DNA from: an uncultured Carboxylicivirga sp.
Lineage (GTDB): Bacteria > Bacteroidota > Bacteroidia > Bacteroidales > Marinilabiliaceae
Reading direction: 5' to 3'
DNA: 64,000 bases
NCBI GenBank assembly: GCA_947491945.1
Contig: CANLLN010000001.1
Coordinates: forward strand, 310,001-374,000
Shown: in pieces, positions 8,408 through 16,715 of the stretch
How the letters are laid out: the number at the start of each line of letters is the position of its first letter
Numbering within the stretch: the stretch's first letter is position 1
Made by a program: the position numbers and the translations under genes
The notes under the pieces: generated by a model
Seen by the model: only the letters and a program-made list of their open reading frames with translations
Told to the model about the DNA's origin: nothing
Database searches by the model: none

Positions 8408-11400
8408 TTAGCGCACCTCATATTCCTGATGCTCGGGCTTTACATATTTTTTTGTTTCTAATTCTTTAAGGATGACCTCTATGGCTTTTTCCAGCTGTGG
8501 ATCAATATTTTTGGCTAGCTGACCGGCATCTTCATCCACTTCCACATCCGGGTCTACACCATGTCCTTCCTTAAACCATTCGCCGGTATAAGGGTCGTAC
8601 ATGCGGAAAGTTGGCGCGGTTACCCTACCACCATCAATCAGTTGGGGCATACCCGAAATGCCAATCAGTCCGCCCCAGGTGCGGGTACCCACCAGTTGGC
8701 CTAAGCCGGCTTTACGGAAATAGTCGGGGAAAGCATCACCTCCTGAACCACTCCAACCATTAATCAACATCACTTTAGGCCCGAAATGCGCTATTGGAGG
8801 CCATTGCCAGTCCTGGCCGTCGCGCACGGCCCAAAAAGCCAGGGGTTTGCGATTCAAGAGCTCTATAAAGCGATCCGGTATTTGTCCGCCGTTATTAAAG
8901 CGTTCGTCGATGATTAAGGCGCTTTTGGTCCATTGCCCCATGAATTGACGCACCAACTCATTTTGGCCATCGATACCCGTGCTGGGCACATAAATATAGC
9001 CTACCTTCCCATTGGTCGCTTCTGCAACACGAGTCCGCTTACTTTCAATCCATTCAAGGTTACGCAAGCGGTACTCATCTTTCATAGCTTTAACGACTAC
9101 TTTTCGGGCGCCATTAAATTGAGGCGTGCTGTTTACTGTCAACTCAATGGTTTTATCAGCATAGCCTTGCAAGGCGGCATAAGGTGATGCATTCACATCT
9201 ACCGGGGTGCCGTTCACAGCTAGTAAATAATCACCCTCGTTAACCGTAACGCCCGGTGCTGCCAATGGTGAAACAACTTCGGCATCCCAAATGCTGCCTT
9301 TTACAATGTGGTCAATGATGTAATGATTGTCTTTAACGGCAAAGTCAACACCAAGGTAGCCTACGGGCAGCTTAGAGGCTTGTTCAGTGTCTCCGCCGCC
9401 CTTGTAGGCATGCGAGGCATTTAATTCGCCAATCATCTCGCCCAATACAAAATTAACATCCCAACGGGTTACACAGGCTTCCAGTAAAGGCAGATACTGT
9501 TGATAAATAGCTTGCCAATCAAGGCCATGCATATTCTTGTCGTAAAAGAAATCACGCTCCATGCGCCAGGCATCCCGATAAATCTGTAACCACTCTTCTT
9601 TTGGGTTTATAGTAACCCTGAAATCTTTTGTGTTTAAAGGTTTATCTAATTTCTGATCTTCCGAAGGCGAGATAATGGCCAGGGTCTGATTTTTTCGTAC
9701 CAACAGCTTTTCTCCATTGGCAGCTACCTGATAGCCATCGATACCTTTCACAATGGTTTTTTCTTCACGCTCTTCCAAGTCGTAGTATTTGAGCGTATGT
9801 TTATCATCAGCTCCGGCCATAAACATAATCTTGCCCTTTACCGAAGCCAGGTTGCTATAGTCACCATTTTTAACAGGCAGCAGTACTATGCGACTCTCGA
9901 ACCCGGCTATATCAATTTTGGTGTCTTGAGTTTCTTCTTTAGCGTCCTTTTTTTCGTCCTTATCTTTTTTCTTCTTATCCGTTTCTTTTTTATCGTCCTT
10001 CTTTATTTCAACGCTATCGTTGCGGAAGGATAAAGGCGATGTCATATCCTTTGTTAAAGGTACAGCGGCCAGTAAAGTTGACTTTGGATAAATAAAGCTG
10101 TTGTCAAAGTCGCTGTATTCCGGGTTAAAATGACGATTAGTGGTAAAATACAGGTATTTACCCTCCACATCAAAAACCGGATTGGCATCGTTGTAATAAC
10201 CACTGCTTACCTGGTATAAACGGCGATTGACAATATCGAATAAAGCGATGGCCGACGTTCTTTTATCGGTATCTTTGGCATAGGCCAGCCACTGACTATT
10301 GGCGTCCCATGAAACGCTGAAATTACTTAACGCTCCATGAAAATAATACAGCTGTTTATCGATGGTGAGCACCTCTTTCGTGTCGATAAACACCACCTTA
10401 ATTTCCATGTTCTGCTCTATAAAAGCCAGTTTTTTACTATCGGGAGACCAATGTAAACTGTAACGGAAGCCATTGGTAAACGAGGTGATGGTTTGGGTAG
10501 AGCCATCTTCCATGTTGCGCAGTACCAGCTGGTATTCTCCCGAGGCATCGCTCCAGTAGGCCACGTATTTACCATTGGGCGACCATGCTGGTGAGCGTTC
10601 TGCCACGCCCGATGTCTGCGTGAGGTTAATGGTATATCCGTGCTCGGCAGGTAAGGTAAATATTTCTCCACGTACTTCCAGCGCCACGCGCTTGGCATCG
10701 TGAGCAATAAAAGTATTGGAGAAGCGGCCTTTTAAATCGATGTTTTGAGGCATTAAGCTTTGTTGGTCTGTCACTACATTCACTTTTACCTCCTTGCTTT
10801 TACTTGCATCGATATTATAGACATATAGCTTGCCGGCTGCTTCAAAAACAATGTCATCGGGGCCCATGGATGGGTAATGCACATCAGTATCGGTAAATTG
10901 CGTCAGCTGCTTAACTGCTTTGGTGCTTATGTTGTATTTCCAAAGATTAAAACGTTTTGCATCACCACGGTCTGATAAGAAATACACCTCGTTGCCCTTC
11001 ATCATTGGCAGCTCATTATTGGCGGCATGTTTGGCAATTTTCTCGGCCGATTTAGTTTCCAGATTCATCAGCCAAATATCGGGGGCAGTCCCTCCGCGAT
11101 ACCTTTTCCAGGTGCGTGTTAAGCGGCTCTTATCGGTGAAGGCAATGGTTTGTCCGTCTTCCGAAAAAGATCCAAACTCGGCATGTTCAATGGATAATCT
11201 TTGAGGCAGTCCTGTTTCGGGCTGGGTCAGGTAAAACTGGTTCCACCGCATCTTACCACTTTTACGAGCCGATGCAAACAAAACCTGTGTGCCATTGGGG
11301 TGCCAGTCCACCACCCTGTCGTTATAGCCATGCCAGGTATGGCGCGTGGGCATGCCACCGGTAACCGGAATGGTGTAAACATCGGTATTGCCAGAATAGT

Positions 11401-11641
11401 TGCCGCTAAAAGCAATGGTCTGGCCGTCGGGCGAAAACTTAGGAAAGGACTCTTCCCCTGTTGGAGAGCTTAGTTTTGTAGCCGTGCCGCCGTCTTTATC
11501 GACTATCCAGATATCGCCGGCATAGGTGAATGTGATTTGGGTTTTACTGATGTCGGGGTATCGAAACATCCGTGCATCAATTTGGGCATGGGCTAGCGTC
11601 CATACACATAATAACAGCATTGAGAAGATCGTCTTTTGCAT
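8408..11641 (-). CDS. Tricorn-protease-like S41 serine peptidase
   Basis: Large exported peptidase of the Tricorn type, expected to cut oligopeptides in the periplasm. Signal peptide: MQKTIFSMLLLCVWTLAHAQ. Residues about 25-300 are a beta-propeller of TolB/PD40-like repeats (SPDGQTIAFSGNYSG) and about 330-520 a second propeller (SPNGKYVAYWSD). A very acidic/basic, Lys/Asp/Glu-rich linker sits near 545-575. A PDZ-like domain comes at about 770-850, then the S41 core. The nucleophile is Ser966 in GWSGSGGDAF; a His in LNASHAYKGGGD and a Glu in EGHGVDPDVEV match the expected catalytic sites. Size (1077 aa) and Ser position agree with Tricorn. It stands alone on the minus strand. Confidence 0.93.
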   Translation of the reverse strand: MQKTIFSMLLLCVWTLAHAQIDARMFRYPDISKTQITFTYAGDIWIVDKDGGTATKLSSPTGEESFPKFSPDGQTIAFSGNYSGNTDVYTIPVTGGMPTRHTWHGYNDRVVDWHPNGTQVLFASARKSGKMRWNQFYLTQPETGLPQRLSIEHAEFGSFSEDGQTIAFTDKSRLTRTWKRYRGGTAPDIWLMNLETKSAEKIAKHAANNELPMMKGNEVYFLSDRGDAKRFNLWKYNISTKAVKQLTQFTDTDVHYPSMGPDDIVFEAAGKLYVYNIDASKSKEVKVNVVTDQQSLMPQNIDLKGRFSNTFIAHDAKRVALEVRGEIFTLPAEHGYTINLTQTSGVAERSPAWSPNGKYVAYWSDASGEYQLVLRNMEDGSTQTITSFTNGFRYSLHWSPDSKKLAFIEQNMEIKVVFIDTKEVLTIDKQLYYFHGALSNFSVSWDANSQWLAYAKDTDKRTSAIALFDIVNRRLYQVSSGYYNDANPVFDVEGKYLYFTTNRHFNPEYSDFDNSFIYPKSTLLAAVPLTKDMTSPLSFRNDSVEIKKDDKKETDKKKKDKDEKKDAKEETQDTKIDIAGFESRIVLLPVKNGDYSNLASVKGKIMFMAGADDKHTLKYYDLEEREEKTIVKGIDGYQVAANGEKLLVRKNQTLAIISPSEDQKLDKPLNTKDFRVTINPKEEWLQIYRDAWRMERDFFYDKNMHGLDWQAIYQQYLPLLEACVTRWDVNFVLGEMIGELNASHAYKGGGDTEQASKLPVGYLGVDFAVKDNHYIIDHIVKGSIWDAEVVSPLAAPGVTVNEGDYLLAVNGTPVDVNASPYAALQGYADKTIELTVNSTPQFNGARKVVVKAMKDEYRLRNLEWIESKRTRVAEATNGKVGYIYVPSTGIDGQNELVRQFMGQWTKSALIIDERFNNGGQIPDRFIELLNRKPLAFWAVRDGQDWQWPPIAHFGPKVMLINGWSGSGGDAFPDYFRKAGLGQLVGTRTWGGLIGISGMPQLIDGGRVTAPTFRMYDPYTGEWFKEGHGVDPDVEVDEDAGQLAKNIDPQLEKAIEVILKELETKKYVKPEHQEYEVR

Positions 11642-11894
11642 GCTTACATAGATTTCGTTAATAATAGTCTATTATGTATGTAATTTCATGATATTTAATG
11701 AGAAACAAAAGTTTAATCATGATTTTTACTTCAATTGATGTGGTGGCCTAAAGTGTTTAATAGCATATGAATACTTTTAAATGGTATTCATGACAGTTTT
11801 AATAATTTTAATTGATGAGCTGACTAGAAGATGTATCTGATATTTCATACCTTAAGCATGTTTCAGTGTTAGGTTCACATTTTAAGTTGTTTAA

Positions 11895-12578
11895 ATGATG
11901 ATGGAAGAAGAGCAGGAGAGGGGTACCGCTGAGGGGGATGGCAGCGTGAAAGAAGTGGTGATTGTGGACGACCAAAATCTCTTTGCCGAAGGTATCACAA
12001 CGATTATTAATGGCATACAGCAAGTGAAGGTGACGGCGACACTGGAGAATGGTAATAAGCTAATTGAAAAGCTGGATGTGTTGCGACCCGATGTACTATT
12101 TCTCGACCTTAACCTACCGGGTAAAAATGGTTTAGAGCTGCTGGCAGACATTCGGTGTTGTTTCCCCGATTTGATCATTGCCATTTTAACCATGTACGAA
12201 GATGCCTACCTGGTGAAGAAGATTAGGGAGGGTAAGGCCAATGCTTACCTTACAAAAAAAGCGAGCATTGAGGAGCTGCAACACGTTATTTTCTCCGTGC
12301 CCAGCGATTCATTTTTTATTAGTGAAAGCATACAGGTTGATGATGCGGATGCCTTTGAGTTGGCCGATGATGACTTTACGGTGAAAGCGCAGATTACTCA
12401 GCGCGAAAAGGAGATCATCCGCCTGATTGTGGATGGGAAAAGCACCGAAGAGATATCAGAAGCCCTCATCATTAGTTACGAGACGGTAAAGACGCACCGT
12501 AAAAACATCTTTCGCAAGCTACAGCTGAATAAGGTAACCGAGCTAATCAAATACGCCTATGAGCACCAGCTTTTGTAA
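11895..12578 (+). CDS. NarL/FixJ-type response regulator
   Basis: Cytoplasmic DNA-binding response regulator. An N-terminal receiver domain (about 17-135) starts at VVIVDDQNLFAEGI. The phosphoacceptor is Asp71 in LFLDLNLPGKNG, and the conserved Lys lies in AYLTKKAS. A LuxR-type HTH (about 165-222) has TQREKEIIRLIVDGKSTEEI and YETVKTHRKNIFRKL. Its last 20 bp overlap the start of the histidine kinase gene, so the two form a cognate pair. The first 16 residues are an unusual Glu/Gly-rich run; a later start is possible but no better ATG is present. Confidence 0.93.
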   Translation: MMMEEEQERGTAEGDGSVKEVVIVDDQNLFAEGITTIINGIQQVKVTATLENGNKLIEKLDVLRPDVLFLDLNLPGKNGLELLADIRCCFPDLIIAILTMYEDAYLVKKIREGKANAYLTKKASIEELQHVIFSVPSDSFFISESIQVDDADAFELADDDFTVKAQITQREKEIIRLIVDGKSTEEISEALIISYETVKTHRKNIFRKLQLNKVTELIKYAYEHQLL

Positions 12579-14433
12579 GATCTTCAAGCCTGGGAAGGTG
12601 TTGATGCCGGCCTTATTGCTGTTTCACCTGGTGGCCTGTAATCACTCACCGCCCGATGCCTTGGAATCGGCCATGATCCTCCAGGATAATTTTCGTTCTG
12701 TTACCTTGAAAAAACACTGTTGCCTTTATACATCGCTGCAGGATATAGCCATCGATAGTATTGTTTTAAGGTTACAGGACGGCCAGGCTGAATGCGCTAA
12801 GCTCCGGTATAACGATTTTATATGGCTGTACTTCACCCTCGATAATCAAAGCCGGCATAGCAATTATGCCTTGGAAATCAACAATAACTACCTGCACCAC
12901 TATGAGCTTTATCAAATCACTGACGATACCATACGTTCGATAGGCAAAGGAGGCATTGCCTATCCTTTCCATGAGCGCAGTATAGAAAACCGGCGTTTTA
13001 TAGAAGCCTTGCAAATAGCTCCCGGCCAAACGTGCTCTTATATTTTAAAAATAGACGACCGCGAGCGCGAGACCAGCCTCTCGCTAAGGATCTGGAACCG
13101 TGCTGCCTTCAATAAAAGCGAAGCAAGCGACCTACTGTTTTACAACCTTTATTTCGGAGGCCTGGTGTTTATCGCACTTTTTAGCTTGGTGATGGGCACC
13201 ATACTTAAGATGCGGGTATTTTTTGCCTATAGCCTCTATGCCGTGCTTATGGCCTACTTTATGTTTGATAATCTGGGTTTTGCCTACGAATTCTTATATC
13301 CCGATGCACCTTCTTTGAAGCGCTTTTTGGATACTCTTATGATCACACCCCTGCTTTTTTCTTTTGTTAACTTTGGAGTCGTCTATTTCAATGTAAAAAG
13401 CCGCCATCCTATTTTATATCGCTATGTGCAAATTTTCTATGGGGCGCAGCTGCTTTACCTGCTGCTTTGGGCCATCACCCGCGCATCGTGGCCCATTCAC
13501 TACTATATTTTAATGAACTACTGCTTTGTGCTGCTTACCTTTGTGGTGCAAATTGCCATTGTGGTGCAGGGCATCAAACACCAGCGCACCAAGGCCTTAT
13601 TTTTTATGACTGCTGTGGGGGTGTTGCTCATCGGTGCGGTTCTTTTTGCCCTCTCGTATGCCGGTCGCCTGCCCTACGAGTGGTTTCCCACCAATCCGCT
13701 TTTAATGGGCTCGGTGCTTGAGTTCGGCATCTTTTCGCTGGCGCTTGTTTATGAGGTACACCAAATCAACAAAGCTAAAAACGACCTTCTGCTGGCCAAT
13801 GCCCGCCATCAAAAGGAACTGTTGGCGGCCTACGTGGAAGGGACAGAAAAGGAGCGTGCCCGCCTATCGGCCGAGTTGCACGATAACGTGGGCAGTCGCT
13901 TGGCTCTGCTCAAGCATAAGGTGAATCAACCTACGGATAGCGAAGAGCTGAATACCGATTTGGATAAGCTCTATCGTAATGTGCGTTCCATGTCGCATGC
14001 TCTGGCACCTCATGCTCTGGCACCTCATGCTCTGGAGCTCATGGGGCTGCGTGAGTTCTTGCAGCGTTATTTGAGTGATTATCGGAAAAGTACAGACATA
14101 CACGTTAATGCCTACTTTGATGAACTTCCCGCAGGCATCAGTCCTGACTTATCCCGTCAGGTGTTTCGTATCGTGCAGGAGGCGCTGCAAAATATTCTGA
14201 AATATGCCGAGGCATCGCTGGTAGAGCTACAGCTTGTGGTGCACGAGGCCGAACTCATCCTCACCATTGATGATGATGGCAAAGGCTTTGATGCGGCTGC
14301 TATCAACGCCGTGGCGTCCCATGGAATTCATAACATGCAGTCGCGCGCCAAGGCGCTGGGTGGCAGCTTTGAGTTAAGCACCAGCCCCGGAAAAGGCACA
14401 CACATCGTGGCCAAACTTCCCCTCGAGGTATAG
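12559..14433 (+). CDS. 7TM-DISM sensor histidine kinase (HisKA_3)
   Basis: Membrane sensor kinase partnered with the response regulator whose gene it overlaps by 20 bp. The N-terminus looks like a lipoprotein signal (LFHLVAC, Cys27). A periplasmic 7TMR-DISMED2-like beta domain (about 40-185) follows, then seven membrane helices (about 195-400). A short coiled coil leads to the HisKA_3 dimerisation helix with His441 (SAELHDNVGSRLALLKHK) and a HATPase domain at about 525-622 (DDDGKGFD, GIHNMQSRAKALGG). An alternative start at 12604 would shorten the N-terminus by 15 residues. Odd feature: a 15-bp in-frame tandem repeat at 13996-14040 gives SHALAPHALAPHALELMG, lengthening the segment after the dimerisation helix. 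Confidence 0.92.
   Translation: MSTSFCKIFKPGKVLMPALLLFHLVACNHSPPDALESAMILQDNFRSVTLKKHCCLYTSLQDIAIDSIVLRLQDGQAECAKLRYNDFIWLYFTLDNQSRHSNYALEINNNYLHHYELYQITDDTIRSIGKGGIAYPFHERSIENRRFIEALQIAPGQTCSYILKIDDRERETSLSLRIWNRAAFNKSEASDLLFYNLYFGGLVFIALFSLVMGTILKMRVFFAYSLYAVLMAYFMFDNLGFAYEFLYPDAPSLKRFLDTLMITPLLFSFVNFGVVYFNVKSRHPILYRYVQIFYGAQLLYLLLWAITRASWPIHYYILMNYCFVLLTFVVQIAIVVQGIKHQRTKALFFMTAVGVLLIGAVLFALSYAGRLPYEWFPTNPLLMGSVLEFGIFSLALVYEVHQINKAKNDLLLANARHQKELLAAYVEGTEKERARLSAELHDNVGSRLALLKHKVNQPTDSEELNTDLDKLYRNVRSMSHALAPHALAPHALELMGLREFLQRYLSDYRKSTDIHVNAYFDELPAGISPDLSRQVFRIVQEALQNILKYAEASLVELQLVVHEAELILTIDDDGKGFDAAAINAVASHGIHNMQSRAKALGGSFELSTSPGKGTHIVAKLPLEV
13996..14040. repeat. 15-bp in-frame tandem repeat inside kinase gene
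   Basis: The unit CATGCTCTGGCACCT occurs twice in a row (13996-14010 and 14011-14025) and is followed by a third partial copy, CATGCTCTGGAGCTC. It adds five residues (HALAP) at the conserved Pro-containing turn between the HisKA_3 helices. It looks like a replication-slippage duplication that keeps the frame. Confidence 0.85.
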
Positions 14434-14727
14434 TAGAGTATTCAGGTGTTTTACAGAACGTTCGTCATCACAAGGCGCTTACAAAAAACCGTTCCGTAAA
14501 CACTTAATTAGTTGGGAATCTTCAAAACTTATAATTGGATTTAATCGCCTCCGTTTGTCTCTCTTCAGGCAATTTACCCCTTTTGGGGGATTTACCTTCA
14601 ATTATGGCAAGCTTAATTTTGTTTTAGTTAAGAGAAATACAACAACATTGAGTTGAAGTATTCAGGCCGATGGCTTCAAGATGTTAGACAAAACGAAATA
14701 CAAACAGATAGATAATTTGAAAGAGCT
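14434..14727. other. Intergenic region with regulated promoter
   Basis: This 294-bp gap separates the histidine kinase gene from the PAS-LuxR regulator gene. Near its left end is an imperfect hairpin (arms about 14445-14460 and 14490-14504, GTGTTT...AAACAC) that may end transcription of the two-component genes. Its middle holds the CCCC/GGGG palindrome and promoter listed separately. Confidence 0.5.
14575..14621 (+). promoter_or_regulatory. CCCC/GGGG palindrome plus -33/-7 promoter, copy 1
   Basis: The palindrome TACCCCTTTTGGGGGA (14575-14590) abuts a -33 element TTTA (14591-14594). A 19-nt spacer then leads to a perfect Bacteroidota -7 box TAATTTTG (14614-14621). The start codon of the PAS-LuxR gene is about 106 nt downstream. 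The same palindrome, -33 and 19-nt spacing recur at 15514-15560. A regulator bound at the palindrome would touch the -33 region. Confidence 0.75.
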
Positions 14728-15504
14728 ATGGAAGAGCTAATGGTGAAGAAAGAGCAGGGGAAGGGCACATTTTTAGATAATATTATTTCATATCTGCCGG
14801 CATCGGTGCATGTAATAGAAATAAACGAACGTTTAGAAACCAAACTTTATTGGAGCAGCGGTAACTACGAGAAATATACCGGAGTGACGGTTGATCAGCG
14901 GAAGGCCATGGGCTTCTTGCATCCCCGGGATATTTATCACCCCGATGATGTGGAGCCCATATTAGCATTGACGGAATATTTATATGCGAATCCCGGGGCC
15001 GAGGCCTCCCTCTTTTGTCGATTTTGTATTCATAATCAATCACAATGGGTTTATGTGAAGCTTCGGCGTATATCCGTTGTATCCGGAAAAAGGCATGCCT
15101 TGAGTTTATTTTTTCCCCTGGGAAATGCCCATGGGGTGAATCATTTACAGTTCGATACTTATTTAAAAGAAAAAGCATGCCATAAAAACAAATCTAAGCT
15201 GGAGGTGTTAACGCCCAGTGAATTACAAGTGTTTCGATTACTGGGCACTGGCTTATCAACAAAAGAGGCAGCCGATGCTCTTTGCAGAAGCCGTGAAACG
15301 GTGAACAACCACCGGCGTGCAATTTTTAAAAAGCTTGATATTCATAAAATAGGTGAGTTGGTGGCCTTGGTTAAGGAATGTGGTTTGGATCGATCATCTC
15401 AGCCTGATAATCAGTTTGTTTATGAGAAAGCAAAAAGGACAGAGAAAAGTATGCCCTATATGGGAAGTGTGATTGATAAAAGTTATCAATTGAATACCGG
15501 GTAA
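14728..15504 (+). CDS. PAS-domain LuxR-type transcription regulator
   Basis: Cytoplasmic one-component regulator. Residues about 15-145 look like a PAS sensor fold (LPASVHVIEIN, YWSSGNYEKYTGV, FLHPRDIYHPDDVEPI, QWVYVKLRRISV). The C-terminal LuxR HTH (about 160-207) contains LTPSELQVFRLLGTGLSTKE and RETVNNHRRAIFKKLDI. There is no receiver Asp. It likely senses a small ligand or metabolic state directly (inference). Its promoter and the promoter of the next gene share a palindrome, which suggests it regulates both itself and the downstream hydrolase pair. The ligand is unknown. Confidence 0.88.
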   Translation: MEELMVKKEQGKGTFLDNIISYLPASVHVIEINERLETKLYWSSGNYEKYTGVTVDQRKAMGFLHPRDIYHPDDVEPILALTEYLYANPGAEASLFCRFCIHNQSQWVYVKLRRISVVSGKRHALSLFFPLGNAHGVNHLQFDTYLKEKACHKNKSKLEVLTPSELQVFRLLGTGLSTKEAADALCRSRETVNNHRRAIFKKLDIHKIGELVALVKECGLDRSSQPDNQFVYEKAKRTEKSMPYMGSVIDKSYQLNTG

Positions 15505-15513
15505 AAGCCAATA

Positions 15514-15560
15514 TACCCCTTTCGGGGGATTTACTATGGTTTAGCACCGGTTTAATTTTG
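15514..15560 (+). promoter_or_regulatory. CCCC/GGGG palindrome plus -33/-7 promoter, copy 2
   Basis: The palindrome TACCCCTTTCGGGGGA (15514-15529) is followed directly by TTTA (15530-15533), a 19-nt spacer and TAATTTTG (15553-15560). This is the same layout as at 14575-14621, differing at one base inside the palindrome. It lies about 97 nt upstream of the DUF900 hydrolase gene and so drives the two-enzyme unit that follows. Confidence 0.75.
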
Positions 15561-15656
15561 GCATTACACTATTAGTCAACTTTTTCGGTGGTAGTCTCAT
15601 AGTAGATGATTTTGAAATCATTCATAAACATATTATTATAATTTAATTTTTGCATT

Positions 15657-16667
15657 ATGACAAAATCCAATTTATTTATTAGTGTGCGCAATGTTATTAA
15701 GCCAAAGGATGGTACCCCTTATTTTGGAAACGAACCCGGTACAACCACATATTTAGACATACCGAATGGAGAAAAGCCTCATCCTGAAAATCATCGTGTT
15801 AATTTAAAATCCTGGATTGCTGAAGTGTTATCGCGAGCCGAAGTAGGAAAGTATAAAGATGGAGAGGGTGGCCAAAGCATGGATGGTTATAGTTACGGCG
15901 ATCTTCTAATTTTTGTACATGGCTATAACAATTCAATGGAGGTGGTTATGAAACGACACGATTTGCTTCAAAAGCGACTTTCCGAAAAAGGGTTTAAAGG
16001 AGCGATAATAAGCTTTGACTGGCCCAGTGATGCGCGCACTTTAAATTATTTAGAAGACCGTTCAGATGCCAAAGCAACAGCAAGTAAGCTGGTTAAGGAT
16101 GGCATAGCCTTGCTCGCAGCTAATCAGGTGGCTGAGGATAGGAACAAGTGTGATATTGATGTTCATCTCCTTGGTCACTCTACAGGTGCGTATGTTATCC
16201 GGGAGGCCTTTTACGAAGCCAATCAAAATAGACGGTTATCCAGAATTAATTGGCAGGTTAGTCAGATAGTATTTATAGGAGGAGATATTGCGCGACGATC
16301 ATTATCTGCACGTAATCCGAAGTCTCAGGCTCTTTTTCAGCATTCTGTGCGAATAACCAATTATCAGAATCCATTCGATAGAGCGCTGAAGCTTTCCAAT
16401 GTGAAACGCTTTGGGGTATCTCCTCGAATAGGTCGTGTTGGTGTGCCTGATAATAAACCCGAAACTGTTGTTAATGTCAATGTTGGAGATCATTGGCGTG
16501 AGCTTAAACGTAGTGATAACAATTCCGATGGTTCGTGGTCACATTCCTGGCACTTTGATGATCCTACCTTTGCTGATGACCTTGTGTACACGCTCAATGG
16601 CGATATTGACCGAAATAGTATTCCTACGCGTGTATTGCAAAATGGAAATTTAACACTGAAAAAGTGA
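15657..16667 (+). CDS. DUF900-like alpha/beta hydrolase
   Basis: Probable cytoplasmic serine hydrolase (no signal peptide or membrane segment). The fold shows in LLIFVHGYNNSMEVV (oxyanion-hole HGYN), GAIISFDWPSD, and the nucleophile elbow LLGHSTGAYVI with Ser175. A late His in SHSWHFDDPTFADD is a candidate catalytic His. These motifs fit the DUF900 branch, whose members are poorly characterised esterase-like proteins. 336 aa. The M19-like gene starts about 48 nt downstream, so the two are probably co-transcribed from the palindrome-bearing promoter. The true substrate cannot be read from the sequence. Confidence 0.82.
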   Translation: MTKSNLFISVRNVIKPKDGTPYFGNEPGTTTYLDIPNGEKPHPENHRVNLKSWIAEVLSRAEVGKYKDGEGGQSMDGYSYGDLLIFVHGYNNSMEVVMKRHDLLQKRLSEKGFKGAIISFDWPSDARTLNYLEDRSDAKATASKLVKDGIALLAANQVAEDRNKCDIDVHLLGHSTGAYVIREAFYEANQNRRLSRINWQVSQIVFIGGDIARRSLSARNPKSQALFQHSVRITNYQNPFDRALKLSNVKRFGVSPRIGRVGVPDNKPETVVNVNVGDHWRELKRSDNNSDGSWSHSWHFDDPTFADDLVYTLNGDIDRNSIPTRVLQNGNLTLKK

Positions 16668-16715
16668 TCCATCTTTAAATGTGTGACAGAGGTTTGTTTA
16701 ATTAATAATAATATT

